The notes under the pieces are model-generated. The model worked only from the letters and a program-made list of their open reading frames with translations. It ran no database searches and was not told the DNA's origin. The position numbers and the translations under genes were made by a program. From the NCBI RefSeq assembly GCF_011040495.1, contig NZ_CP049037.1:62001-126000 (forward strand): a stretch of 64,000 bases of DNA. The letters are read 5' to 3'. Shown here in pieces: positions 8,959 through 18,216 of the stretch. Within the stretch, counting starts at the first letter, position 1. Each line of letters begins with the position of its first letter. The stretch comes from Pseudohalocynthiibacter aestuariivivens. GTDB lineage: Bacteria; Pseudomonadota; Alphaproteobacteria; Rhodobacterales; Rhodobacteraceae.

Positions 8959-10236
8959 CTATCGCAGCCCTAACGCCCGAGAAAGGGTGTCGGACAGGGT
9001 ATCCAGCATATCCTCTTGCGCTTCGGCGAAACGGCTGGATTGCGTGCAAAGATCGCGCAGTTGGGCCGGATGCGAGAGCAGGCGATCAACCTCGTCCGCC
9101 AGTGCCTGACCATTGGCTACCTCAACCGCGCCGCCAAACGCATTGAACTCCGCGTAAGCACCAGAGAAGTTGGCGTAAAGTGGGCCATGCAGGACGGCGG
9201 CCCCGGCATAGGCGGGCTCATACGGGTTATGCCCACCGACGGGAGTGAAGGACCCGCCCAAGCAAACGATAGAGCTTAGCGCGTACCATAGACCTGTCTC
9301 GCCCAGCGTGTCAGCCAGATAAACCTGCACGCCGGGGCCCAGACTGCCACCAGTGCTGCGCCGGGCCTGCGTCTGGTTCCGTGCGTCAATCAGGCGCTGA
9401 ACTTCGTCGCCGCGTTCAGGGTGGCGGGGCACGAGGATCAACAGCAGGTCGGGATACTTTGCGAGCAGCGTCTCATGCGCGTCCAGAATGATTTGTTCTT
9501 CGCCGGGATGGGTAGAACTGGCCACCCAGTGGCGGCGGTTTGCCAAAGTTTGAGTGAGGGTTCCCAACATATCCGCATCATAAGGCAGCGGCCCGGAAGC
9601 AGATTTCAGGTTTCGACCGGTCACTGCCTGATCAAGACCGAGATCATGCAAGTGCTGCGTTGTGCGGGCGTCTTGTGTATGGATCATGGTGAAAAGGTTG
9701 AGGAGATAGCGTGCCGTGCGCCCGAACCGCTTCCATTGGCGGGCGGAGCGATCAGAGATACGCGCATTCAGCAATGCCAATGGTGCGCCGGTGCGGCGTG
9801 TTTCGCGCAACATGTTCGGCCACAGTTCGCTTTCGACAAAAACCGCGGCGTCGGGACGCCAGTGCGTTAGAAACCGGCGTATGGCGCTTCGGCTATCCAA
9901 TGGTGCGAATTGATGTTGGCATCGCGGTGGTAGTCTGCGCGCCAGCAATTGCGCAGAGGTCGCCGTGCCCGAAGTGATGAGAAATGATAGTGCCGGGTCT
10001 TCGTCGCCCATGTGCTGGATCAGCCGCAATATGGACAGGCTCTCGCCCACGCTGGCGGCATGAAACCACAGTAAGCGCCCGTCAGGCCGGGGGGCGGTCG
10101 CATGGCCCATGCGTTCAGGAAAACGTTTTGGATCAATACCCTGTTGCCGCAACCTAGGGGTAATACGGCGATAGGCCAGCGGCGCGACCACACCTGCAAG
10201 TCGCGCATACAGACGCACCAGAGCGGGCACGCGCAT
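8959..10236 (-). CDS. waaA: 3-deoxy-D-manno-octulosonic acid transferase (Kdo transferase)
   Basis: This inner-membrane enzyme transfers Kdo from CMP-Kdo to the lipid A precursor, an essential step of lipopolysaccharide synthesis. At 425 residues it matches the family length. Recognisable parts are a short N-terminal membrane-associated segment, LLWFHAASVGESLSIL near 55 with the catalytic Glu, the VESELWPN segment near 120, and the C-terminal GGSFTPVGGHNPYEP segment that binds the nucleotide sugar. Its ATG overlaps the stop of moaA by the ATGA arrangement. Downstream is a GT4 glycosyltransferase gene. Confidence 0.94.
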   Translation of the reverse strand: MRVPALVRLYARLAGVVAPLAYRRITPRLRQQGIDPKRFPERMGHATAPRPDGRLLWFHAASVGESLSILRLIQHMGDEDPALSFLITSGTATSAQLLARRLPPRCQHQFAPLDSRSAIRRFLTHWRPDAAVFVESELWPNMLRETRRTGAPLALLNARISDRSARQWKRFGRTARYLLNLFTMIHTQDARTTQHLHDLGLDQAVTGRNLKSASGPLPYDADMLGTLTQTLANRRHWVASSTHPGEEQIILDAHETLLAKYPDLLLILVPRHPERGDEVQRLIDARNQTQARRSTGGSLGPGVQVYLADTLGETGLWYALSSIVCLGGSFTPVGGHNPYEPAYAGAAVLHGPLYANFSGAYAEFNAFGGAVEVANGQALADEVDRLLSHPAQLRDLCTQSSRFAEAQEDMLDTLSDTLSRALGLR

Positions 10237-11243
10237 CAGCCGCCCGTATGGCTCATATGGCGGGTGACGCGGCCATCGACCCCTTGGCGGGAATAATCGA
10301 AATCATGCCCCTTGGGTTTGCGCGTGATGGCATCGCGGATGGCCTCTTGCAGCGGCGCGGTATCGCTCGGGAAATTCCGCAGCGGTGCGCGCAGGTCAGC
10401 CATGTCCTCTTGTCCGAGACACATGTAGAGTTCGCCGGTGCAGGTCAGGCGCACGCGATTGCAGCTTTCGCAGAAATTATGTGTCAGCGGCGTGATGAAC
10501 CCGATTTTCTGTCCGGTTTCATCCAATCGCACGTAACGCGCCGGCCCGCCTGTGCGTTCCGCCAATTCCGTCAGTGTATAGCGTTCCGCGAGGCGCGCAC
10601 GCAGGTCGGTCAGCTTCCAGTACTGATCCAACCGGTCCTCATTACCGATATCGCCCATCGGCATGACTTCGATCCATGTCAGGTCCATGTCGCGTTCGGC
10701 GCACCATTCGGTGATGCCAAAGAGCTCGTCCTCGTTGAAGCCTTTCAGAGCGACGGCGTTGATCTTGACCCGTAGCCCGGCCTCTTGTGCGGCATCGACG
10801 CCACGCAGAACCTGTGGCAAGCGGCCCCAGCGGGTGATATCGGCAAATTTCTTCTCATCCAATGTATCGAGTGACACGTTCACCCGGTGCACCCCGGCAT
10901 CGAACAATTGGCCCGCAAAACGTTCCAACTGGCTGCCATTTGTTGTCAGGGTCAATTCTTTCAGGGCACCGCTGTCCAGATGCCGCGTCATCGCGTGGAA
11001 AAACGTCATAATGTCACGACGCACCAGCGGTTCGCCTCCGGTTATCCGCAGCTTCTCGACGCCCATCTCGATGAAAGTGCTGCACATCCGGTCCAATTCT
11101 TCGAGGCTGAGCAGTTCTTTCTTTGGCAGAAAGGTCATGTTCTCGGACATGCAGTAAACACAGCGAAAATCGCAGCGGTCCGTGACTGAAACGCGCAGAT
11201 AATTGATGGCGCGTTGGAAGGGATCAATGAGAGGTGCAGACAT
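10236..11243 (-). CDS. moaA: GTP 3',8-cyclase MoaA (molybdenum cofactor synthesis)
   Basis: A radical-SAM enzyme that, with MoaC, converts GTP to cyclic pyranopterin monophosphate. The 335-residue protein has the radical-SAM cluster Cys24, Cys28 and Cys31 ([10 protein letters not shown]), a second cluster from Cys258, Cys261 and Cys275, and the C-terminal double glycine (HTGG at the end) that MoaA needs for activity. ATG 11243 gives the standard N terminus; the frame is open 12 codons further upstream without a better site. Its stop overlaps the waaA start. No other molybdenum cofactor gene is in the window. Confidence 0.95.
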   Translation of the reverse strand: MSAPLIDPFQRAINYLRVSVTDRCDFRCVYCMSENMTFLPKKELLSLEELDRMCSTFIEMGVEKLRITGGEPLVRRDIMTFFHAMTRHLDSGALKELTLTTNGSQLERFAGQLFDAGVHRVNVSLDTLDEKKFADITRWGRLPQVLRGVDAAQEAGLRVKINAVALKGFNEDELFGITEWCAERDMDLTWIEVMPMGDIGNEDRLDQYWKLTDLRARLAERYTLTELAERTGGPARYVRLDETGQKIGFITPLTHNFCESCNRVRLTCTGELYMCLGQEDMADLRAPLRNFPSDTAPLQEAIRDAITRKPKGHDFDYSRQGVDGRVTRHMSHTGG

Positions 11244-11328
11244 ACGCCGGACCCTAATCCTCGACCCTGCAAGGGGCAAGGGCGATCTTGGGATTGATGC
11301 CGGTCCGGGAGGGCCCTAATCTCTGGGC

Positions 11329-11841
11329 ATGAAATATGTATTTCTCACGATAGCGGCCTTGTCGATCACGGGGTGCAGTCAGCTTGGACTGGACGGGTTG
11401 TTAGGGGGGCGTGACGCTGCAAAGCCTGCAAACCCCGCCGCCGACGCGTCCGCTGGCGATACCGTGCAAACAGAGGCCCGTCCCATATCGACCGGACCGG
11501 TGATGAGCACCGGGGCGCAGACCGCCGAAGCCTACGATATCACATCCGATGCGGAAAAGGCCGCAGCGAAGGACGCCGTCGGTGGGCGTGAATTAGGCGT
11601 AACCGTTGCGTCGCTCGGCGCCCCGGCAGAACCGGGGTTCTGGCTCAAGACACCCTTGGCCAGCAAGCCGGGCAAGGGGCGGGTGCAACTCGCAACCACA
11701 GGGCAATCGGTGCAGGTCGATCTTATCCCCATAGATGGACCAGAGACGGCCGGCAGCCGTCTGTCGCTGGCTGCCATGCGTCTGCTTGACGTGCCGTTGA
11801 CCAGCCTGCCGGAGCTGCGGGTTTTTCAGGCCGGGTCCTAG
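11329..11841 (+). CDS. Small secreted lipoprotein of unknown function
   Basis: A 170-residue predicted lipoprotein. Residues 1-16 form a lipoprotein signal with lipobox ITGC, making Cys16 the acylated residue. Next comes an Ala/Gly/Asp-rich linker and a compact C-terminal part (GVTVASLGAPAEPGFWLKTPL) of a kind I associate with Rhodobacteraceae lipoproteins. Some databases name similar proteins D-galactarate dehydratase; nothing in this sequence supports an enzyme of that size or fold. It is divergent from moaA and converges on glmS with 6 bases between stops. Confidence 0.75.
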   Translation: MKYVFLTIAALSITGCSQLGLDGLLGGRDAAKPANPAADASAGDTVQTEARPISTGPVMSTGAQTAEAYDITSDAEKAAAKDAVGGRELGVTVASLGAPAEPGFWLKTPLASKPGKGRVQLATTGQSVQVDLIPIDGPETAGSRLSLAAMRLLDVPLTSLPELRVFQAGS

Positions 11842-11847
11842 CGGGGC

Positions 11848-13670
11848 TTATTCGACCGTCACAGATTTGGCGAGGTTGCGCGGTTGATCGACATCCGTGC
11901 CTTTGGCGACGGCCGTATGATAGGCGAGAAGCTGTGCCGGAAGCGCATAGAGGATTGGACTTAGGACTGGATCGATTTCCGGCATGATGATGGTCTGCCA
12001 GACATCCTCAGAAACTTCATCCGCGCCCGCTTGATCCGTGAGCAGGATGATCTTTCCGCCGCGCGCCATGACTTCCTGCATGTTCGATATCGTCTTGTCA
12101 AAGAGCGCATCGCGCGGTGCCAGAACCACGACCGGCATTTTTTCGTCAATCAGTGCAATAGGGCCGTGCTTTAGCTCGCCTGATGCGTAAGCTTCGGCAT
12201 GTATATAGCTGATTTCTTTTAACTTAAGAGCACCTTCATGTGCGAGTGGATACATCATGCCACGTCCGAGGAAGAGCACATCCTTTACCTTGCTCAGGGA
12301 TTGCGAGACGCCCTGTACTGACTCTTCGATTGCCATCGCGTTGTTCAGGGTCGCGGGTAAGCCCCGCAGCTTGGACAGCAGGTCCGTCAGTGCATCGTCA
12401 TCCAGCTTGCCACGCATATGCGCTGCTTTCAACGCCAGCAGCAGAAGCACGGTCAACTGACAGGTGAATGCCTTGGTCGACGCGACGCCGATCTCGGCAC
12501 CGGCATGGATAGGAAGGGCGAGATTGCTCTCGCGGGCAATCGAACTTTCGGGAACATTAACAACAGACAGAATCTGATCCGCCTTGCCTGCACAATATCG
12601 CAGCGCCGCCAATGTATCTGCCGTCTCGCCTGACTGGCTGACAAAAAGCGCGGCGGTGCCGTCTGTGACAGGAGGCTGTCGGTAACGGAATTCAGAGGCA
12701 ATATCGACCTCGACGGGCATGCCCGCCAGTTGTTCGAACCAGTACTTGGCTGTCATGCAGGCGTAATACGCCGTGCCGCAGGCCACCATCGTCAAACGGT
12801 TCAGCGATTTGAAATCGATACCTTCGCCGGGCAGGGCGATGTCCTTGCCATCGTTTGTCAGGTAGAAATTGATTGCCTCGCTGATCACGGTCGGCTGTTC
12901 CGCGATCTCTTTGGACATGAAATGTTTGTGCCCAGCCTTATCGACACGGGCATTGGCGATGCGAATGGTCCGCATGTCGCGATCGACAGGGTCCCCGTGC
13001 GCGTTCCGGATCGTCAGGGATTTACGAGTGATAACGGCACTGTCGCCTTCTTCCAGATAGGTGATCCGATCCGTCAGCGGTGCCAAGGCAATCGCATCAG
13101 AGCCTACATACATCTCGCCATCACCATGCCCGATCGCCAGCGGACTGCCCTTGCGGGCGGCAATCAGCATGTCCGCCTCACCCTCAAACAGGAAACACAG
13201 CGCATAGGCCCCTTCCAGTTTGGCGATGGTCTGATGCGCGGCGTCCTGGGGGTGGCGCCCTGATCGATCATATGCTGCGCCATCAGAGCGACGGTTTCGG
13301 TATCGGTTTCGGTCCGGTGAGCAATGCCGCATTTCGCCAATTCGGCGCGCAGTTCGCGGTAATTCTCGATGATGCCGTTATGCACAACTGCGACGCGACC
13401 TGCCCGGTGCGGGTGAGTGTTGGTCAGCGTCGGCGCACCATGGGTGGCCCAGCGGGTGTGTCCAATTCCTGCTTTTCCCGCCAGAGGTTCATGCACCAAA
13501 AGATCGCTGAGGTTCACCAGTTTGCCGACCGCGCGGCGACGGTCGAGTACCCCATCCTGCACGGTCGCAATGCCGGCGCTGTCATAGCCTCGATATTCGA
13601 GACGTTTTAGTGCCTCGACGAGAATGGGAGCAACTTCATGATCCCCAAGTACCCCGATAATTCCGCACAT
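11848..13670 (-). pseudogene. glmS: Glutamine--fructose-6-phosphate aminotransferase, frameshifted as sequenced
   Basis: GlmS makes glucosamine-6-phosphate for peptidoglycan and lipopolysaccharide. The N-terminal glutaminase domain starts correctly (CGIIGVLGD with catalytic Cys2) from ATG 13670 and runs in frame to about 13250. The rest of that domain and both SIS isomerase domains continue in another frame to 11848, ending with the normal PRNLAKSVTVE. The break is at a run of five C on the coding strand (G at 13248-13252). One extra C would give [17 protein letters not shown], the expected family sequence, and a 607-residue protein. All other parts look intact, so a homopolymer sequencing or assembly error is the likeliest cause; a true mutation would be lethal without amino sugar. 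Its start overlaps the glmU stop by one base. Confidence 0.93.
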
Positions 13671-15025
13671 TATGCAACTCCCTCGTCGCGTTTTTGCTTC
13701 TTAAATTTTAGAATTTCGAACAATTTCACGGCAAGGCCCGGTTTGTTGACCTGCTTTGCCCGCCCCAAGGCCAACGCCCCCTTTGGGACGTCTTCGGTAA
13801 TCACCGAACCAGATGCGGTCATGGCATCGTCACCGATCGTGACCGGTGCCACCAGCATCGTATCGGAGCCGATGAATACGCGTGCGCCGATTTCGGTATG
13901 GTGCTTCATCACGCCATCAAAATTGCAGGTAACGGTCCCTGCGCCGACATTGGTTTCGGTGCCAACATGCGCGTCGCCGATGTAACTGAGATGATTGATC
14001 TTTGCGCCTTCGTCCAAAACCGCATTCTTTATTTCGACAAAGTTGCCGATTTTCACGTTTTCGGCCAACTCTGTTCCCGGACGCAAACGGGCATAGGGGC
14101 CGACGACTGCGCCGCGGGAGACGTGACAACCCTCTAGGTGTGAAAACGCACGAATCTGCGCGTCGTTCTCGACAGTGACGCCGACGGAAAAGACAACATT
14201 CTGTTCGATTAGGGTGCCGGGGCCAATCATGGTGTCAAAAGCGAAATAGACACTGTCGGGCGCGTAGAAAGTGACGCCATTCTCGAACGCTTCTTTTCTC
14301 GCGCGCGCTTGGAAAAGTGTCTCGGCTTGTGCCAGCTCGGCGCGAGAATTAACGCCGAGCGTTTCGGCCTCGTCGCAGGCGACAGCCGTGGCACTAAGGC
14401 CGCGGGCGCGGGCGATGCCGATGATATCGGTCAGATAGTACTCGCCCGACGCATTATTGTTGCCGACCGCCTCGATCAGATCGAACAGAACGCTGCTCTT
14501 GGCTGCGATGACACCACTGTTACAAAAATCAATCGCGCGGGTTGCCTCATCCGCGTCCTTATACTCGACAATTCGTTCCAGCGCATCGCCTTGCATCACC
14601 AACCGGCCATATCGGCCCGGATCGGCGGCAGAGAAACCCAGAACGACGATGTCGTGGTTCTGACGAGCGTCGACCATTCGTTCCAGTGTCTCGGGACGGA
14701 TAAAGGGCGTGTCCCCATACAGCACGATGGAATCGCCTTCATGACCGGCTAGCGCTGGCGCGGCCTGCGCGACTGCGTGGGCGGTACCCAACTGTTCTGT
14801 CTGCAAGGCAATCGTTGCGTCCGGGTCATAGTCAGTCGCAGCGGCACTGACGGCCTCGGCCCCGTGGCCTGCCACAATAACGGTCCGATCTGGTGTCAGA
14901 GTTGCGCCAGCACGCATCGCATGTACCAGCATTGGTGCGCCCGCGATGGGATGCAGCACCTTTGGCAAGTTGGATTTCATCCGCGTGCCTTTGCCAGCGG
15001 CCAGAATGATCAAAGCAATATTCAT
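13670..15025 (-). CDS. glmU: Bifunctional GlmU (UDP-N-acetylglucosamine synthesis)
   Basis: GlmU acetylates glucosamine-1-phosphate and then couples it to UTP. The 451-residue protein has the N-terminal uridylyltransferase ([11 protein letters not shown] at 8-18, then GDTPFI near 100) and a C-terminal left-handed beta-helix acetyltransferase with hexapeptide repeats (for example [19 protein letters not shown]). It sits directly upstream of glmS, with TAATG overlap, so two enzymes of one pathway are co-translated. It is divergent from the phosphatase gene at 15173. Confidence 0.96.
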   Translation of the reverse strand: MNIALIILAAGKGTRMKSNLPKVLHPIAGAPMLVHAMRAGATLTPDRTVIVAGHGAEAVSAAATDYDPDATIALQTEQLGTAHAVAQAAPALAGHEGDSIVLYGDTPFIRPETLERMVDARQNHDIVVLGFSAADPGRYGRLVMQGDALERIVEYKDADEATRAIDFCNSGVIAAKSSVLFDLIEAVGNNNASGEYYLTDIIGIARARGLSATAVACDEAETLGVNSRAELAQAETLFQARARKEAFENGVTFYAPDSVYFAFDTMIGPGTLIEQNVVFSVGVTVENDAQIRAFSHLEGCHVSRGAVVGPYARLRPGTELAENVKIGNFVEIKNAVLDEGAKINHLSYIGDAHVGTETNVGAGTVTCNFDGVMKHHTEIGARVFIGSDTMLVAPVTIGDDAMTASGSVITEDVPKGALALGRAKQVNKPGLAVKLFEILKFKKQKRDEGVA

Positions 15026-15172
15026 TGGGATTCTCTTTGCCTTCGGGTCGTGCCTCTTTTATCTGCTGAAGCAACTTGTGCAAGGCGGCGGCGTATCAAA
15101 TGACATTGCCGAATGTGTCAGGGTTGCGCGGAAACACGCCCATTCGGGCTTTTGAGATAGGAAATCAATAGC

Positions 15173-15838
15173 ATGCGGACGGTTGTGTTCGATCTGGACG
15201 GTACGCTGGCAGATACCAGCGGTGATCTCATTGCGGCGGCGAATGCCTGCTTTCGGCAAATGGGTGAGGGCAACGTCCTGAACCCGATCAATGACGCGGC
15301 CACCGCGCTGCGGGGCGGGCGGGCAATGCTGTCGCTCGGGCTGACGCGGCTCGGGCATGCGGTCGAACCGGCGTTGCTGGACCAGTATTACCCGATCCTG
15401 CTGGATGCCTATGAGCAGGCGATTGACGAGCATACGGTGTTCTATCCACGCGCCATGGAAACGGTCGAGACGCTAAAGCATGACGGCTACAAGGTGGCAA
15501 TTTGCACCAACAAGCCGGAATATTTGGCACGACTGCTGATGGATCGGCTGGGCGCATTGGATAGTTTCGGCTCTTTGATCGGTGCCGACACATTGCCGGT
15601 GCGCAAACCCGACCCCGAGCCGCTGCGCGAGGCGGCGCGCCGTGCCGGCGGTGATCCGGCGCGCACTTTGCTGGTGGGCGACACAGTGACGGACCGCGAA
15701 ACATCACGTGCAGCGGGGTTGCCTTCGGTGCTGGTGCGGTTCGGTCCAGGTGATGATGCGCTGGATGATCTGGCCCCTGAGGCAATCATAGATCATTTCG
15801 ATGAATTGCCCGGTGTCGTGCGCAATTTGATCGGATAG
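15173..15838 (+). CDS. gph: HAD-family phosphatase, probable phosphoglycolate phosphatase
   Basis: A 221-residue HAD hydrolase of the Gph type. Motif I is VVFDLDGTLADTS at 3-15 with nucleophile Asp8, motif II is CTNKPEYL near 110, Lys of motif III follows in VRKPDPEPL, and motif IV is LLVGDTVTDRETS near 165. The helical cap sits after motif I. The family removes phosphate from 2-phosphoglycolate, although other small phosphoesters are possible. It is divergent from glmU and followed after 59 bases by a DegT-type aminotransferase gene. An AGGA site lies 9 bases upstream of the ATG. Confidence 0.88.
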   Translation: MRTVVFDLDGTLADTSGDLIAAANACFRQMGEGNVLNPINDAATALRGGRAMLSLGLTRLGHAVEPALLDQYYPILLDAYEQAIDEHTVFYPRAMETVETLKHDGYKVAICTNKPEYLARLLMDRLGALDSFGSLIGADTLPVRKPDPEPLREAARRAGGDPARTLLVGDTVTDRETSRAAGLPSVLVRFGPGDDALDDLAPEAIIDHFDELPGVVRNLIG

Positions 15839-15897
15839 GTGCGGCATTTCAATGCCGGGCATTGACCCAAGGCGGTTGCCGCGTAGATGTTGGTCAA

Positions 15898-17100
15898 ATG
15901 ACAGAAGTTTTCAAAGGCAGTTTCACCCAGCAGGAGCCGATTCCGGAGGACGGGATCGCTGCCGCGCTGGACGTGATGCGCTCGGGGCGGTTGCACCGCT
16001 ATAACCTCGCACCGGGCGAAGTGGGCGAGGTGGCTTTGTTGGAGCGCGAATTCGCGGCCTACACGGGTGCCAGATATGCGTTGGCTGTCGCGTCGGGCGG
16101 GTATGCCATGGCGACAGCATTGCGCGCCATCGGTGTCAGTCCGGGTGACAAGGTGCTGACCAACGCCTTTACACTCGCACCTGTGCCGGGCGCCATCGCC
16201 AGCGTAAACGCTGTGCCGGTGTTCGTGGGCGTGACAGAGGATCTGACCATCGATCTGGACGATCTGGAGGCGAAGGCCGACCAGTCCAGTGTCTTGATGC
16301 TGAGCCACATGCGCGGGCATCTGGCGGACATGGACCGGCTCTTGCAGATTTGCAAAGCTGCCGACATCACTGTGATCGAGGATTGCGCCCACACAATGGG
16401 GGCCGCGTGGAAGGGGCGTGCATCCGGTCGGGATGGTCTGATCGGGTGCTATTCGATGCAAACCTACAAACACATGAATTCCGGCGAGGGTGGGCTGCTT
16501 GTTACCGATGATGATGAGGTAATGGCACGAGCGATCATGCTCTCGGGATCATACATGCTCTATGGGCGCAACGGGACGCCGCCGCCGGATGAGGTTTTTG
16601 AGCGGGTAAAGTATGAGACGCCCAATGTGTCTGGTCGGATGGATAACCTGCGCGCGGCAACCTTACGCCCACAACTGGCGCGGCTGGACGCGCAATGCGC
16701 GGCATGGAATGAACGCTATCGCGTGGTAGAGGACGGATTGCGCGGAACGCCGGGTCTGCAAATCGTCGAGCGGACGCCAGAGGAACGATTTGTCGGGTCG
16801 TCCATCCAGTTCCTTTTGCTGGATTGGAGCGACGCGGCGACCGACGAAGTTCTAGATCGCTGCCTGAAGCGCGGAGTTGAATTGAAGTGGTTCGGCGGTG
16901 CGACGCCCACAGGCTTTACCAGCCGCTACGATAGCTGGCGCTACGCCCCGTCCGAGCGGATGCCCGCAACCGATCGAATTCTCAAGGGGATCATCGACAT
17001 GCGCCTGCCACTGACCTTTAGTCTGGAAGATTGCGCACAGATCGCCCGGATCATCCGCGCGGAGGTGAATACCGTGTGGCAGCAGAAAGCGGCGCATTAG
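15898..17100 (+). CDS. DegT/DnrJ/EryC1/StrS-type PLP aminotransferase
   Basis: A 400-residue fold-type I PLP enzyme of the sugar aminotransferase family. The Schiff-base lysine is Lys191 in QTYKHMNSGEGG. The cofactor-binding IEDCAHTMGA lies some 30 residues earlier, and the glycine-rich AVASGGYAMATAL is near residue 65. The ATG at 15898 is chosen over an upstream TTG at 15862 because the family begins close to FKGSFTQQEPIPEDGI. Related enzymes aminate keto sugars for surface glycans or act on other carbonyl substrates. No sugar pathway genes adjoin it, so the substrate is unknown. Confidence 0.85.
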   Translation: MTEVFKGSFTQQEPIPEDGIAAALDVMRSGRLHRYNLAPGEVGEVALLEREFAAYTGARYALAVASGGYAMATALRAIGVSPGDKVLTNAFTLAPVPGAIASVNAVPVFVGVTEDLTIDLDDLEAKADQSSVLMLSHMRGHLADMDRLLQICKAADITVIEDCAHTMGAAWKGRASGRDGLIGCYSMQTYKHMNSGEGGLLVTDDDEVMARAIMLSGSYMLYGRNGTPPPDEVFERVKYETPNVSGRMDNLRAATLRPQLARLDAQCAAWNERYRVVEDGLRGTPGLQIVERTPEERFVGSSIQFLLLDWSDAATDEVLDRCLKRGVELKWFGGATPTGFTSRYDSWRYAPSERMPATDRILKGIIDMRLPLTFSLEDCAQIARIIRAEVNTVWQQKAAH

Positions 17101-17107
17101 CGCCGCT
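17088..17107. terminator. Hairpin across two convergent stop codons
   Basis: AGCGGCGC (17088-17095), loop ATTA, then GCGCCGCT (17100-17107): a perfect 8-bp GC-rich stem. It contains the TAG of the aminotransferase gene and touches the stop of the convergent CreA-like gene. Preceded by GAAA and followed by CACTTTATC, so the T-tract is weak in both directions. Likely a shared bidirectional terminator. Confidence 0.5.
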
Positions 17108-17580
17108 CACTTTATCACACCGTTATCCTTCGAGACTGGCACCGTCGAGATCGACACCTTGGCCGAGCCTTGGGTCAGTTCGCGGGTGTGTGCAACGTAG
17201 ATCAGCGTTTGGTTGGTCTCGTCGAAGATACGCTTGATCCTCAACGATTTCAGGATGATGGACCGACTGGTGCGGAACACATCTTCGCCATCCTCTGAAC
17301 GGTCAATATCACCGATCACGATCGGCCCCGTCTGCTGACACTCAATTGCGCTGTTTGACGGATCTTCGAACCAATTTCCATTGGCCAACCTGTCGATCAA
17401 TCCACGTTCAAAATAGGCGAGGTGACAGGTAACGCCACTGACCTTGGGATCATTCACCGCTTCGATTACGATGTCATTTCCGGCCCAATCCACGCCGATT
17501 TCGCCGACTTGCTCCGACAGGGCAGTTCGGGGGATGGCGGCAATCGCCACCGCCCCGATCCATAGGTGGAAACGACTCAT
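17107..17580 (-). CDS. CreA-like secreted protein
   Basis: A 157-residue protein with an N-terminal secretion signal (hydrophobic WIGAVAIAAI, cut near LSEQ). The mature part has the CreA family pattern: VGEIGVDWAGNDIVIEA, then DPKVSGVTCHLAYFERG, and SIILKSLRIKRIFDE towards the end. CreA proteins are periplasmic and of unknown function; E. coli CreA sits in the creABCD region, which is absent here. Its start overlaps the stop of the flavin-oxidase-like gene upstream by 4 bases, so the pair is probably co-expressed. Confidence 0.85.
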   Translation of the reverse strand: MSRFHLWIGAVAIAAIPRTALSEQVGEIGVDWAGNDIVIEAVNDPKVSGVTCHLAYFERGLIDRLANGNWFEDPSNSAIECQQTGPIVIGDIDRSEDGEDVFRTSRSIILKSLRIKRIFDETNQTLIYVAHTRELTQGSAKVSISTVPVSKDNGVIK

Positions 17581-18050
17581 CCGAAGTGCAGCCGCGCATG
17601 GTCACCCGTATCGGGCATTTCGTCCTTGATGGCCGCCTTGGCGAATTCATACAGCGCCTTGGCCGCACCGTCAGTTGTCCATACCTCGGCTTGTTGCGGG
17701 GTGAAGCGGACGAGGCAGATATCGTCATCCTCGCGCCCGTCCTCGAACCAGACAGATGCCAAAGGAGACCAGATATCGTCCAGTTTCTGCGGGTCAGTTT
17801 CGACGTGCAATGTGCCATCAATCACTGCGTATAGTTGGCCATGCGAACATGCGAGAATGTGCTGCGCCTGCGCACCGTTCTGCGCTGCATCAGCGATGTC
17901 GGTGGCCTTGGCTGTGATGAACCATAGGGCGTTATCGTCCTGACGAACCTGATGGGCCATGGGACGTGGTGGTGCGCCAGTCGCTGACAGCATACCCGCC
18001 GAAATCTTCTCTGCACGTTCCCAGAATTCTGTTGTTGTCGCGTCGGTCAT
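17577..18050 (-). CDS. Pyridoxamine 5'-phosphate oxidase-like (split-barrel) protein
   Basis: A 157-residue protein resembling the general stress/pyridoxamine-phosphate-oxidase-like split-barrel group. Landmarks are [16 protein letters not shown] at the N terminus, [16 protein letters not shown] near 42, and a [25 protein letters not shown] segment in the second half. ATG 18050 has GGAG about 9 bases upstream; the much longer open frame to 18392 is rejected. Such proteins bind flavin or F420-like cofactors, but no specific reaction can be assigned. It is divergent from ivd. Confidence 0.75.
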   Translation of the reverse strand: MTDATTTEFWERAEKISAGMLSATGAPPRPMAHQVRQDDNALWFITAKATDIADAAQNGAQAQHILACSHGQLYAVIDGTLHVETDPQKLDDIWSPLASVWFEDGREDDDICLVRFTPQQAEVWTTDGAAKALYEFAKAAIKDEMPDTGDHARLHFG

Positions 18051-18145
18051 GGCGATTTTCTCCACTTTGATTGGTTTGAGGGCTAAACGTGTTGATACTG
18101 CGGGTTGTTCCCGAGCCTTTGCCGAGACCCGCTCCAACGACGGGA

Positions 18146-18190
18146 TTGACCGAAAGGACGGCACCCGATATATAAATGAACAACTGTTCA
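18146..18190 (+). promoter_or_regulatory. Promoter and palindromic operator of the leucine-degradation cluster
   Basis: A -35 box TTGACC (18146-18151), a 17-base spacer, and a -10 box TATATA (18169-18174) form a near-consensus promoter pointing at ivd. Just downstream, where transcription should start, lies the palindrome TGAACA-AC-TGTTCA (18177-18190). Its position is what a repressor site would occupy. TetR-type and MerR-type regulators are known for this pathway in other proteobacteria; which one acts here is unknown, since no regulator gene is in the cluster. Confidence 0.6.
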
Positions 18191-18216
18191 ATAAATCCAC
18201 TCTGGGGAGATGGCTG

